A stretch of 64,000 nt of DNA, taken from the NCBI GenBank assembly GCA_020698575.1, contig CM036246.1, forward strand, positions 1,166,501-1,230,500, given 5' to 3'. A program made the translations under genes and the position numbers. The notes under the pieces were generated by a model that worked only from the letters and a program-made list of their open reading frames with translations, was not told the DNA's origin and did not search any database. The number at the start of each line of letters is the position of its first letter. Within the stretch, counting starts at the first letter, position 1. This document shows, in pieces, positions 53,901 to 64,000 of the stretch. The stretch is from Bostrychus sinensis (taxonomy: Eukaryota; Chordata; Actinopteri; Gobiiformes; Eleotridae).

Positions 53901-56190
53901 GAGCTCTGAGTAACTGTACAAGGCATTTGGAAACGCAGTTTAGTTTGTTTTTTCTGACCACAATGCCATCTTTTTTGCCAGAAAACTGTTAAAAAATTGA
54001 AGGTTTTAAAAATTCTTTCATTTTTATTTGAGAAAAGGAGATCTATTCTTGTTTTTGACTGATTAGTTACACGGGTTGGCTTTTCTATTATTTGAATCAT
54101 GCTGAACATGTCAGTTATCAGTTTCAAATGTTTCCTTTCTTTCTTATTATCCCAGGTAACATTAAAATCACCAATTAAGATTACCTCTTTACTATGACAA
54201 CAAAGGTTAAGAAGCATTTTGAGCTGATCATAAAAATCTATACTGGTTGATGGTTTCTGATAAATATAAAGAACGGCAAAGTTCATTTCCTTTGAAAGTA
54301 CAATATTTACTCCAACACATTCAAGTTTAATATTATCAGGCCATTCAAATTGTGAACATTTTAAAGTATCTCTAACATAAATTAAAAAGCCCCCTCCTCT
54401 ACCTTGACCCCTGTCTTTCCTAAACACATTATATCCTGGCATGTGTATGGCAGCTTCAGGTGAAGAACTTGTTAGCCAGGTTTCTGTCAGCCCCAGGGAA
54501 ATCAACATTAGACTCAATTAATAAGTGCTCAAATTGTTCTCGTTTTGGAATCATGCTTCGAATATTAAGGTGTCCTCCGAGAAACCCTTTGGGTTTAAGA
54601 TATGGGTCCCAGATGGTCCTTGCATGATTAAGTGTCTGGAAAATCTTTGTAGATTGATGCTTTTTCATAACTGGATTTCTTATAGGGATGTTTAAACATG
54701 ACTGAGGATATTCTACAGTTGTTTGATTGTGATTTATGTCAGAGTTTGTACAATGGGAAAATGAATTTGCCTGGCATTCACTGGCATGAGAGATATTGTT
54801 TTTCAAATCAACACGCACATCTGATGTTGTGCCTACCTTTGTTTTGCTGTTAGGGAAATACAGCTTAGTGTGAGGCTGCACCAGTGAAGTTTCAACTGTA
54901 TTGAAGGACACACCTCCAAGCTGAAGATGTAACTCAGCTAGCGGTGGAGATAGCATAGCTAGTGGTGAAGATAGCCCAACTACCGGCGGATGTAGCCCGG
55001 GACCAGGTGGATGTAACCCAGCTGGCAGTTGTTGAATATTTCTACATATAGCTTTGCGTATTACCACTAAACGTATATTTTGATGTACTACTGCTAAGGT
55101 TAATAAATGCTTCAATATTAGTAAGAATATTTTGATTCTAAAGGATGTTTTTCTCCTTTCACTTTAAAGGTCACTCTGTGATTAGGTACATTGTGCATTT
55201 GCAAAAGTGCACAATAATAAGCTGGTTACAAAGTTAGGAAACTCAAGGTTACAGGTGGGGGCTCCCTGCCGTTGCATGGGACGCTCCTGAAGATAACGAA
55301 GATTACGCACTGCAGAAATGAGAACTCTGTGGCCTGGTCGAGGCACGGGAGTTTCTTGAAGAAAACAATATATTGATATGCAGAAATCATCATACATTGT
55401 CATACATAATATAAAAACTGTGATCACTCCTTTTTGGACGGCTTGCTCACCCTCTCCCTTTCAGCGGGGCACAGCTGTTGTAACCTTACCTGTGTGCTAC
55501 TAAAATAAACCTTCTGACTTGATTATACTTCTGAATCATCGTCCTCTTTGATGCTTACACCAAAAAATGAACAATCCTAATACAGTGAATGCAGCCCAGG
55601 ACCAGGTGGATGTAGCCCAGCTAGCGGTGGGCACTTTATCATCAAAACGCTTTCCCTCTGTGTCGCTTCTTTTGTTATTTAAAAATGATGCCACTGATGC
55701 ATGCCTTTGGTCAGTCTTAGCGTATGCACATCCCACTGAACCACAGAATTGAGCTTTAACCTAATACAAACATGACACACTAAAATAACATGTCAAATAT
55801 GGTTGGTATGAAAGTAACAGTGTTGAAATCTTTTACATTGACTGGTCTCAGAATGTTCAGTGTTTCTCTATTTAGAGACAAAGCGGGACTTGAAGACACT
55901 TTACTCATGGTAGTAATTAAACACACTTCATATCTCTGCCTACTTAAAACCCTTTGTGCTATATGTAAACTGTTTCTATCTCGCACTATTACTGGTGTGA
56001 TAGTTTTTATTTTCAGTGTGTGACCTCGCCACTGTTATGCTGCTTCTGTTATGCTGCTTCTGTTAGCCTCCTTCTGTTAGCCTCCTTCTGTTAGCCTCCT
56101 TCTGTTAGCATGTTACCGTGACCGTGTGTGTAACGTTAGGTCTTACCGACAGAGCAGGCTCCATGGACGGTAAGCGCTGATCAGAGACAT
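50928..56190 (-). CDS. MRPL55: MRPL55, mitochondrial ribosomal protein L55 (mL55)
   Basis: This gene encodes a metazoan-specific protein of the mitochondrial large ribosomal subunit. Minus-strand exons are 56190-56147, 51450-51270 and 51080-50928, totalling 378 bp (125 aa; human about 128). Exon 1 encodes a mitochondrial-type leader (MSLISAYRPWSLLC); the codon split by intron 1 reads CG/G. Exon 2 carries the conserved core VYERSFPVLLLRPDGSTVHI then RYKEPRRILV. Exon 3 begins MPVDMSTLSEEERRARQKKR and ends DQYSRFWKKK. Intron 1 (4.7 kb) is almost filled by a LINE in the same orientation. Splice sites are GT-AG (donor GTAAGA, acceptor GTGTTTAG). Exon 1 was placed by phase and leader character, so it is slightly less sure than exons 2 and 3. 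Confidence 0.93.
51515..55115 (-). mobile_element. Nearly full-length CR1/L2-like LINE in MRPL55 intron 1
   Basis: Read on the minus strand, 55115-54456 is an N-terminal region with proline-rich repeats, ending HLNIRSMIPKREQFE at the start of the endonuclease. 54517-53594 is APE-type endonuclease (LGLTETWLTSSSPEA, GGGFLIYVRD, VILIGDFNVTWDN, RIDLLFSNK). 53331-52708 is reverse transcriptase (MITPIFKSGNKADIKNYRPI, AVFLDLKRAFDTVDHQ). 52745-51813 continues with VPQGSILRPILFSLYINDLP, the catalytic VLYADDAVIF, FKYLGVTLDSTLSFKKHL and the thumb. The tail ends near 51515 in TAAATAAATAAGTG. About three frameshifts separate the blocks. The YADD box is intact. It lies in the same orientation as MRPL55. 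Confidence 0.93.
55116..56033. other. Upstream part of MRPL55 intron 1
   Basis: 55588-55640 repeats the GGACCAGGTGGATGTAGCCC / CAGCTAGCGGTGG units seen inside the LINE at 54935-55030, so the LINE's repetitive 5' region may reach this far. 55190-55400 holds a minus-strand open stretch (HRVLISAVRNLRYLQER) that I could not assign. No other gene was seen. Confidence 0.45.
56033..56110. repeat. 14-bp tandem repeat near MRPL55 exon 1
   Basis: Two units of TGCTGCTTCTGTTA are followed by about four units of GCCTCCTTCTGTTA. They lie about 35 bp inside intron 1 from the exon 1 donor. Confidence 0.85.
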
Positions 56191-57224
56191 GCGGAAACAG
56201 AAAGGATGTATAACTAACAGACAGAGACGAACTTCTGTGGGCTTTAACGGCAGCTTACATCCAAAAAGTTGTAGTAGTAGTAGTTTTTCTTCGCTTCTTC
56301 TTCTTTTGCTTTTAATGGCGGTTGGCAACTGTGCATTTACCGCCAACTACTGGACTGGAGTGTGGAAAGGAAATAAGCAGCAAATGAATAAAAAATAATA
56401 GTCTGTTTTTAACGCGGTGTAGTAAATACTACAGTATAGACTATATACTATCATCTGTTATTTAAACCTGTTATACTGTTAGATTGTGAGCAATGACTTT
56501 CCAAAGTTTCTGTGAAGGGGCTCCCAGGAGATTTGTCAGAGTTAAATCGTGCCTGCTGTTCCCACATCTCTCTCATAACAGCTGCAGTGAATGAGTACAT
56601 GTTCGACAGTTTCTGGGTTGTGGTAAAATGAAATTAAAAAAAGGAAGACGCCTGACGTAAACAAAGAAGGGTTGCCTTTGAAATAATAGCCTGAAGACTA
56701 CTATTAGCATCCCGTCTGGCTCATGCAATTGTGTATATTATTTAATTGTGAAGGCAACGTGCATGTGTTGCTTTCTGCCTCAAATGGATTTCGTGGATAA
56801 AAGCAGAATATAGGCTACATTTTCATTTAACATCTTGTTCGTGCCCATGAAAATTTGAACAAAACAAATTCCTAACTAATTTACTGTAATCTTGTGCATT
56901 TTTTATGATCATATGATTTTCAGCATCTACTACACTGTAGTAAAAAAGCGGGACAAATTATGATTTTATTTCTCTTCCAGTTTCAAGACAAAACAGAGAG
57001 ACAATCTTAAAACAACTCTCACATTTTAAACATAAGCTGCTTATATCTACACAGACAGGAGCATAGTTGGATTTAACTTTTCTATGTTTTACACAATGCT
57101 ACTTAGTGGTTCCCCAGTGGAGCCCCCAGGTCAGATCCGCCCCTGCAGCACAGGGCCACAGAGTCTTCAGTCTCATCAAGAGCCTGGATAGAGACTCCAG
57201 AGAACACTACAGACTACAGAAACT

Positions 57225-57545
57225 TTTGTCAGGACGTCTGGACTCATTTTTTATCTTGCTTTCATAATAATACACCTAAAATATTGTGAGAAAAGCGTCG
57301 GGCACCCCAGTGGTAACAACGTATGCTTCAGATCACGTCTTTCATAATATTATTTTATGAGCTGTTTATATCTCCACGGGTACGAGGCTGATTGTCATCA
57401 AACAAAAAGTGACTTGAAGCTTGACAAGAGTAGAACACATCTATGGACTAAAACTCTTCCCAGTTTCTATAATTTCTAGGTATACTGTAACTGATCAGGC
57501 TCATTAATCCTTATTGTGCGCTGAAGCACGGGGCAGTGGCATGCG
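57225..57545. mobile_element. Uninterrupted relative of the 40293-41501 element
   Basis: From GGACGTCTGGACT through ATATTGTGAGAAA, TGATTGTCATCAAACAAAAA and GTGACTTGAAGCTTGACAAG to CTGATCAGGCTCATTAATCC, this matches 40322-40580 and 41343-41400. Where the other copy holds the hAT insertion, this one reads CAGTTTCTATAATTTCTAGG without a break. It lies between MRPL55 and the gene beginning near 59 kb. Confidence 0.8.
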
Positions 57546-58045
57546 CCCCAGTCACTCTGCGCCCTGAGCATTTGTCTCGCCTATACCACGGGCCGGCTCT
57601 GACAAATACAGCTGAGCAGCCCACATCTCTGTCGTCTGCTGGGACACAATGTGTAATTAGTTCAGAACGGTTTCTATCCGAAGTAAATTTGAGTTCGCTT
57701 CTCTAATCTGCACACAGCGAGAGGTACGCAACGCGCACAAGAGAGATGAAAAGAGACGAGCAGCACAGGTGTTTCTCCGAAAACGTGTGACTCACTGCGG
57801 GATGAAGGGGGAAAGTGTCGGGCGCCACTTCCAGCGTTTTCAAACGAAGTGGCGCATTTTGTTCTGGGGAGAACACACTGGGCGTACGACAATGCTGCTG
57901 ACAGTGGTAGACTTAAAATCACGGACATTTTGGGGTGACTTGAAATTCCGGCGTTTCCAAGGTCTCAAAAAGAGGATATGTCCAGGAAAAGGAGGGCGCC
58001 TTGTCAACCGGCTTCTAGCAATAGGCATCTGCCTTTAGGGGTGTT

Positions 58046-58333
58046 CACTAGTGATGGTGACTGTGAGGCCTCATGAAGCAACGAACCACTTTGACACAGC
58101 TGGCTCAAGAATGACACGCTGCTCGAAGCATTTATTACAGACTGAATAGTGACATCTGCTGGCTCTCTGTGAGAACTGAGTCCCATTGGAGAACATGAAA
58201 AAAAACGAAACGAGGCCTCGCTCGCTGTGGTCATGTGATCTTAATCAGGGCTCAATCACTCGTCTCCAAACACTTGTTCTTCAAAAGATCGATACTGTGT
58301 CGAGCAGCGGGCTCGAGCACAACATCACTAGTG
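58046..58333. mobile_element. Short inverted-repeat element (288 bp)
   Basis: The ends CACTAGTGATG and CATCACTAGTG are perfect inverted repeats. Inside are GAGGCCTC and CTCGAGCA motifs typical of fish hAT-type short elements with AGTGATG ends. Flanks GTGTT and TGTCC do not give a clear duplication. It lies about 170 bp upstream of a possible promoter exon. Confidence 0.6.
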
Positions 58334-58499
58334 TCCACACCTGCTGCATGTACAGATTGCCCTGTGTGGCAACCATCGAGCTCTTTCCGTTTATTGTTTT
58401 TAAAGATGTAACCCGGAAGAATCGTGTCCGTCTGATAAAAGCCTCCGCTCAAACACAACAGTTCCGCAGGCTGGAGTACTGGGTTTTCTCGGTGTTTTG

Positions 58500-58658
58500 A
58501 AGAGGCAGGAGGTCCAGACTGTGTCCTGATGATATGCCCGCTTATCGGTGTGTGAGCGCGGCTGTGAGCACCTCTGTTCTGGCCCAGAACCGAGGCCAGG
58601 TCCCTCCGCTGTGCAGACGTGTCCCGTGACCAGCGCCTGATGAGGAACGGTGACGGAG
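58500..58658 (+). other. Possible 5' non-coding exon of the gene at 59214
   Basis: GC-rich sequence ends at GGTGACGGAG followed by a fair donor (GTAACG) at 58659. It would pair with the acceptor GTGTGCTGCAG at 59201-59211. This is inferred from composition and splice signals only. Confidence 0.3.
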
Positions 58659-58689
58659 GTAACGCTCGTTCTGCTCGGTTTAAGCCAGT

Positions 58690-59160
58690 CTAGATTAAAA
58701 ACTTTGAATGTAACGAAGTAAAAATACTTTGTTTCTTTACTTGAGTAAATTTTACAAGGGATACTTTTACTTCACTACATTTTAGAGCAAGTATCTGTAC
58801 TTACTCCACTCGTTTACTTCACTACTTTTCTTTAATTGGTTTGAAGTATTTTGAGTTTGATTTAAAATCATTCGTTTTTCTTGTGTCATTGTAGACACAG
58901 TCCAAGGTATAAAAGATGCAGTAAAGTAGTACTCTTCAGAAAGACCTCACCGACAGATTCAGTCTCTTATATTGCACTGTTAACTTTTAGTTTTCAGTAA
59001 AATCCCTCACATTTAACACATTTATAAGTTCTTGAATCTGTGCAAAATACTTTTACTTAAGTAGAATTTTTCATGTGATACTTTTACTTGAATACATCTT
59101 TGCTCCTCTCTACTTTTACTTAAGTAAATAGATGTCTAATGGAGTACTTCTTCCACCACC
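58690..59160. repeat. Dispersed repeat rich in TACTTTTACTT
   Basis: Repeated motifs (GATACTTTTACTTCACTACA, TACTTTTACTTAAGTA, GTACTTCTTCCACCACC) match a very common fish interspersed repeat. Its ends face each other with related AAGTAAAAATACTTTG and TACTTTTACTTAAGTAAA stretches. There is no coding capacity. Confidence 0.65.
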
Positions 59161-59213
59161 GATTAAGCTGGAGTAGTGGTGTGTAACTTTTGTCCCGGGT
59201 GTGTGCTGCAGAA

Positions 59214-59298
59214 ATGTCTGCTCTGGTCTGGACCGCAGGACCCAGGCTGTCCCCTAGGCCCCTGCTCTGGATGCTGCTGGTGCTACTCGACCTCTCAG
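59214..59298 (+). CDS. First coding exon of an unidentified secreted or membrane protein
   Basis: An ATG just after a good acceptor (GTGTGCTGCAG) opens 28 codons ending at donor CTCAG/GTGAAT. The peptide MSALVWTAGPRLSPRP then LLWMLLVLLDLS has a short polar start and a strongly hydrophobic core, like a signal peptide that would be cut near the exon end. I do not recognise the gene. No following exon was found before 64000, so intron 1 of the coding part would be longer than 4.7 kb. The ATG has A at -3. It could be chance, but splice sites and composition agree. Confidence 0.5.
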
Positions 59299-59829
59299 GT
59301 GAATTATTCAGATTTCCATACACACACAAGGTCGGCATTTATCAAAATGGACGGGAGTGTACGGTACACTCATGTCCCACTCTAGCTTAGACAGGGGTGT
59401 ACATGTACCCACGTTTCACATCAGAGCCGAACTACACAGTAAAAGTTAATAAGAGCATAGGCATTGCCATGTGAAATCTAATTAATATAGAGAGCCCTAT
59501 GTAACAGTAATTGCATTGTAACATCAGAATCAACTTTACTAGCCCAGTATGAAGCACATACTGCATTTGGCAGATGATGACACACAAGACAAACATCAAT
59601 ACATGACAATACATGAGGTTTAAAAGAAATAAATAATTGTGCAGAGACAGTGCAGATGTATCTTTCTGAATTAAGGTTGCTTTTGGTATAATTGATTAAT
59701 TCATTATTGTTAAGTAAACTGAAATATTAAGATTAGATTTAAAACATCTACACTGCTGTGTTTCAGAAGCTATTTAACAAACAAGAAGCAGATGTTTTTT
59801 TTATGGGACGTATTCTGATGTCAGAGCTG

Positions 59830-60450
59830 TGAGCTGTGCCGCAGGGAAGTTATCTGGGACCATTACTGTATACTGTTTATACAAACGATTTACCAACAGT
59901 GCTGAAAGCGCAGATGATTCCACAGCATACATGTCAGCAACAGCAGTACAGGATTTAGTATAAATTTAGGGAAGGAGTTAAAGTCAGGGGCGCAGTGCAG
60001 ATCAAATAAGTTAGTTTTGAATGTGGCTAAAACAAAGAGTGCCATGTTTGGCTCAAAATTTCATGAACAACACATTATCATGGAATAAACAGATGAACAA
60101 AAATGAACTCAGAAATATGATAAAGGAGAAAATGTTTATCAATAATTAGAAGTACAGAACTACTCCCACAAAATGCAGTAAGAAACATAACTCAAGCTTT
60201 AACACTCCAATCTGGATTACTGCCCAGTGGTTTGGTCCAGTGGAACTACTGAATATAAACAGACTCCTAATACAGAATAGAGCAGACGGCATTGTGTTTA
60301 GGTGTCACTACACTACAAGTGTCAGGAGAAAGATGCTCAAACTGTGGGGATGGCTCAAGGTGGTTTAATGGTTCAAGATAGATTAAGTTATTCTTATCAG
60401 AAGAATTGTTTATACTTGGAAAAATAGTATTGTTTCAAAATAAACGTTTC
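59830..60450 (+). mobile_element. L2-like LINE reverse transcriptase remnant
   Basis: Short frames encode VPQGSYLGPLLYTVYTNDLP near 59838, then KSADDSTAYMSATAVQDL in a shifted frame (the YADD box now reads SADD), NTLSWNKQM near 60085 and later IQNRADGIVFRCHYTT. The order follows L2-type reverse transcriptases. Stops and frameshifts throughout mark it as dead. Confidence 0.75.
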
Positions 60451-61159
60451 ACAGCCAAAAGCTAGAGCTAATGTACAAAAAAGGACAGTGTACCACTGTA
60501 ACATACTTCAGTACACCCCCAGTTTAGAAAATGTGATTAAATATTCCAATGTTATGCTTATTATTAAAATATATTAAAACCTCAGCTGCTCCTCCTTTAA
60601 GAAAATGTGTGACTCTAAGCTCATAAAAAATTTCTAGAGTTTCTCCGAAGGAGAATATCTGAAATTTGTCTGAGGCTAAACTTTGTTCACGTTCGTGTTC
60701 TGACGCTTAAATACATGACACCGCAGTGCTCATTTCCTCCACATTTTTTTTCTGTCGCGGACACTGCGTCATTATTTAGCAAAACACACACAGAAACCAC
60801 TATACACTAACTCCATGGTGTGTCCTGCACAGGACAGAGGCATAGTTTCTTTGATTAAACTTAGCTCAGAAGCTTGTGTATTTAGCATGAGGTGCAGCCT
60901 TCTGCAGCGCTGTTTCAGGGAGGTCCTGTTGATACATTTATAATAACCTTTTTTTGCCATCATTTGCTAATGTTCTTTAGACCACATTTTTCATTCTGTA
61001 CATATATTTCCATTAAACTATGAGCCTGGTAACAAAGGGGTGATTTAATATTTGTGATACAGAGTTTTTACATGCGACCCTAAATTTTCTGCTTGTGCCC
61101 CTAAAAATTTTCAGTAAGGGGCTATAGTGCTCCAGGCAAACAAAAAAGTTAGTCTGGAG

Positions 61160-61455
<296 letters not shown>

Positions 61456-62553
61456 TGGAAACATTCCTCAGAGAGTTTTGTCCATATTGACATGATGGCA
61501 TCATGCAGTTGCTGCAGATTTGTCGGCTGCACATCCATGATGCGAATCTCCCGTTCCACCGCATCCCAAAGGTGCTCTATTGGATTGAGATCTGGTGACT
61601 GTGGAGGCCATTTGAGTACAGTGAACTCATTGTCATGTTGAAGAAACCAGTCTGAGATGATTCGAGCTTTATGACATGGCGCATTATCCTGCTGGAAGTG
61701 GCCATCAGAAGATGGGTACACTGTGGTCATAAAGGGATGGACATGGTCAGCAACAATACTCAGGTCGGCTGTGGCGTTGCAACGATGCTCAATTGGTACT
61801 AAGGGGCCCAAAGTATGCCAAGAAAATATCCCCCACACCATTACACCACCACCAGCCTGAACCGTTGATACAAGGCAGGATGGTTCCATGCTTTCATGTT
61901 GTTGACGCCAAATTCTGACCCTACCATCCGAATGTCGCCGCAGAAATCGAGACTTATCAGACCAGGCAACTTTTTTCCAATCTTCTATCGTCCAGTTTTG
62001 GTGAGCCTGTGCGAATTGTAGCCTCAGTTTCCTGTTCTTAGCTGACAGGAGTGGCACCCGGTGTGGTCTTCTGCTGCTGTAGCCCATCTTCCTCAAGGTT
62101 GGACGTGTTGTGTGTTCAGAGAATGCTCTTCTGCAGACCTCGGTTGTAACAAGTGGTTATTTGAGTTACTGTTGCCTTTCTATCAGCTCGAACCAGTCTG
62201 GCCATTCTCCTCTGACCTCTGGCATCAACAAGGCATTTTTGCCCACAGAACTGCCGCTCACTGGATATTTTCTCTTTTTCGGACCATTCTCTGTAAACCC
62301 TAGAGATGGTTGTGCGTGAAAATTCCAGTAGATCAGCAGTTTCTGAAATACTCAGACCAGCCCGTCTGGCACCAACAACCAAAGTCACTTAAATCACCTT
62401 TCTTCCCCATTCTGATGCTCGGTTTGAACTGCAGCAGATTGTCTTGACCATGTCTACATGTCTAAATGCATTGAGTTGCTGCCATGTGATTGGCTGATTA
62501 GAAATTTGCGTTAACGAGCAGTTGGACAGGTGTGCCTAATAAAGTGGCCAGTG
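61456..62553 (-). mobile_element. Tc1-like element, 5' inverted repeat intact, 3' end lost
   Basis: The minus strand starts at the inverted repeat CACTGGCCACTTTATTAGGC (62552). The transposase follows: helix-turn-helix region RRAGLSISETADLLEFSRTT, linker VTQITTCYNRGLQKSI, then after a frameshift near 62105 the DDE domain with FAQAHQNWTIEDWKK, VAWSDKSRF, GGGVMVWGIFSWHTLGPLVP, QQDNAPCHKARII and SPDLNPIEHLWD. The three acidic catalytic positions are recognisable; the residue after the first D is K where relatives have E. Similarity stops at KLSEECFQ, where a hAT fragment begins, so the C-terminus and the other inverted repeat are missing. Confidence 0.93.
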
Positions 62554-62625
62554 AGTGTGTGTGTGTGTGTATGTATGTATATATGTGTGTGTATATATGT
62601 ATATATGTATATAAGGTCTAAACTA
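62552..62625. repeat. GT/TA microsatellite
   Basis: A (GT)n run turns into TATG/TATA repeats. It starts directly at the outer tip of the Tc1 inverted repeat. Confidence 0.9.
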
Positions 62626-62999
62626 CAGGTGGAGCAGGTATAATGTTATCGCAAGCTTCCATGAAGACATGATTTTTTTGTTCTCTGCAGAGATGTAATG
62701 AAGGCTATTTGTATTTACATCATGTAATCACAAGAGCTGAGTAAACCACTATTGGTATGTTAGGTGCTTGGAAAGTGGTAGTAACTTGCAACATTAGACA
62801 AGATAGGCGACACTTAAGCGGAGAAAAAAAGGTGTTCCTGTACGTTGTTGCTTTGACAGACAGGTGCGCGACATAAAGGCAAAGCAAAGCATGTTTTTTT
62901 TTTAAGAAGTCCACGTGGCCTCAACAAGATACCAAATATCATAGTCTTCACTCATTCAAACTTTAAAAGTCTTTATTTTACAGAATACAAAAGTTAATA

Positions 63000-64000
63000 T
63001 TAATTCATAGTTAAAATACTTACTATGTTACCAAGATTAAAAAGGCATTTTAGCCTTAATTCATAATTAATAAAAGTACTTACAAATACAAGTTATTAGT
63101 AGCAAATAATGATGAATACAGGTAAGCACAGTGTTAGTTCGACTATTGTTGGCACAGTTGATTATTGAGAATATGTTTTTTAAGGTTTTGAGAAAAATGA
63201 TGCAGATCTACAGACAACTTCAGACTGTCTGGGAGCTGATTCCATTGTTTGATAGTTTGAAATAAGAAGGCTGATTGTGCAAAGGCAGAGCATCTTTTAA
63301 GGATTACACAATTTTTGTGAGCTGTGGACCGAGCTGTTCGAATCGTCTGTTCAGAGCAAAGTTGAATAAATTTCTTCAATGAAGCTGGAGCAATATTATT
63401 AACAATTTTAAAGATGGCTTGTAAATTTGAATATAGAATTTGATTGTCAAAACTTAGCATTTTATATTTGCTGAGAATATTACAGTGGTGATATTGAAGT
63501 ATTTTTTTGTCAAGTACCTTTAAGGCCTCATTATAGAGTGATCTGAGAGTTCTGAGTGTGGTCTCATTGGCCTCAGACCAGCTAGAAATACAGTATGTGA
63601 TGTGTGCTACAATCATAGCATTAAAATACATCATAGACATTCCAGCGTTAGACTGTTTCTAATATGTCTAAAAGAGGAAATGTTATATTTTACTGAATTA
63701 CATACATTTTATGATATGTGTTTTAAACCCCAGAGTTTGGTCCAAATGGACCATTATTTAATTTCAGTCACTATATTTAATTTTGATCATTTTACATAAA
63801 TATTAGGCACATTTTGGAGTTTGTTGGTCTTGGTAAAGTACATACCAACTGTTTTTTTTTTATTTTTTTTTTAAGTTTACTGTAAGACAGGAAGATTTTA
63901 ACCAATCACTGACTTTATCCATCGCAAAAGACAATTTAGAGGCTACTATCATCTGCATACATCATGATGTCTACATCTTTGCACACAGCCAGAAGATCAT
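63000..64000 (-). mobile_element. CR1/L2-like LINE, 3' part, running off the window
   Basis: The minus strand encodes YADDS near 63955 (the catalytic box), then, in another frame, a long thumb and C-terminal segment at 63640-63143 (VAHITYCISSWSEANETTLR, LDKKILQYHHCNILSKYKML, AFLFQTIKQWNQLP). The segment resembles the end of the LINE in MRPL55 (FSHIEYCITNWS, FHHCLILQKYNILSF), so both belong to the same clade but different families. The rest lies beyond the right edge. Confidence 0.87.

Noticed and set aside
55400..55560. Possible LTR edge (AATAAACCTTCTGACTTG and a nearby TGTGCCCCGCTG)
   Set aside because: The suggestive stretch has no partner repeat in the window and no gag or pol sequence.
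57067..57267. Reading frame with GHRVFSLIKSLDRDSREHYR as a possible exon
   Set aside because: It merges into the dispersed element at 57225, has no convincing acceptor or donor, and resembles no protein I know.
57769..58038. Open frame of 89 codons starting MFLRKRVTHCG
   Set aside because: There is no recognisable domain or splice context; it is a chance frame in a moderately GC-rich stretch.

Overview
This is vertebrate nuclear DNA, almost certainly from a teleost fish. The genes have introns and encode animal proteins. The background is the usual fish repeat mix: Rex3/RTE, L1-like, CR1/L2-like and Penelope retroelements, several Tc1/mariner elements, hAT and Harbinger-like short elements, and tRNA-derived SINEs. 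I found no prokaryotic or viral gene set, CRISPR array or rRNA.

Layout. 1-2125 is a 30-bp minisatellite of about 70 units that runs off the left edge. 2611-2874 looks like the last coding exon of an unidentified + strand gene. 5450-6600 is a dead L1-like LINE. TRAPPC8 (+) fills 7460-43365. I traced 29 coding exons whose lengths sum to 4191 bp (1396 aa plus stop), with every splice phase consistent. Its introns are crowded with transposons. A degraded Tc1 element (43835-45044) follows. RPL36 (-, 45857-47426; 105 aa) has a 5' non-coding exon with a TOP-like start. MRPL55 (-, 50928-56190; 125 aa) is rebuilt from three exons, and its first intron holds a nearly full-length CR1/L2-like LINE in the same orientation. 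Near 58.5-59.3 kb a + strand gene seems to begin, with an exon encoding a signal-peptide-like sequence; it continues beyond the window. The right end holds a LINE remnant, a truncated Tc1 and another LINE that runs off the edge.

The genes are housekeeping genes with unrelated jobs: TRAPPC8 in the TRAPPIII tether and Rab1 activation, RPL36 in cytosolic ribosomes, MRPL55 in mitochondrial ribosomes. They are neighbours, not a pathway.

The most notable signals are: the minisatellite, in which nearly every unit carries a perfect NF-Y-type CCAAT box; a U12-type intron in TRAPPC8 with textbook donor and branch site; a duplicated 5' splice site after TRAPPC8 exon 5; a hAT element with perfect 8-bp target duplication nested in an older element whose uninterrupted relative lies 16 kb away; and three transposon copies ending within about 25 bp of TRAPPC8 splice sites. 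I did not find a convincing new multi-gene system. Exon coordinates come from reading splice sites and from recalled similarity to the human proteins, without any alignment tool.
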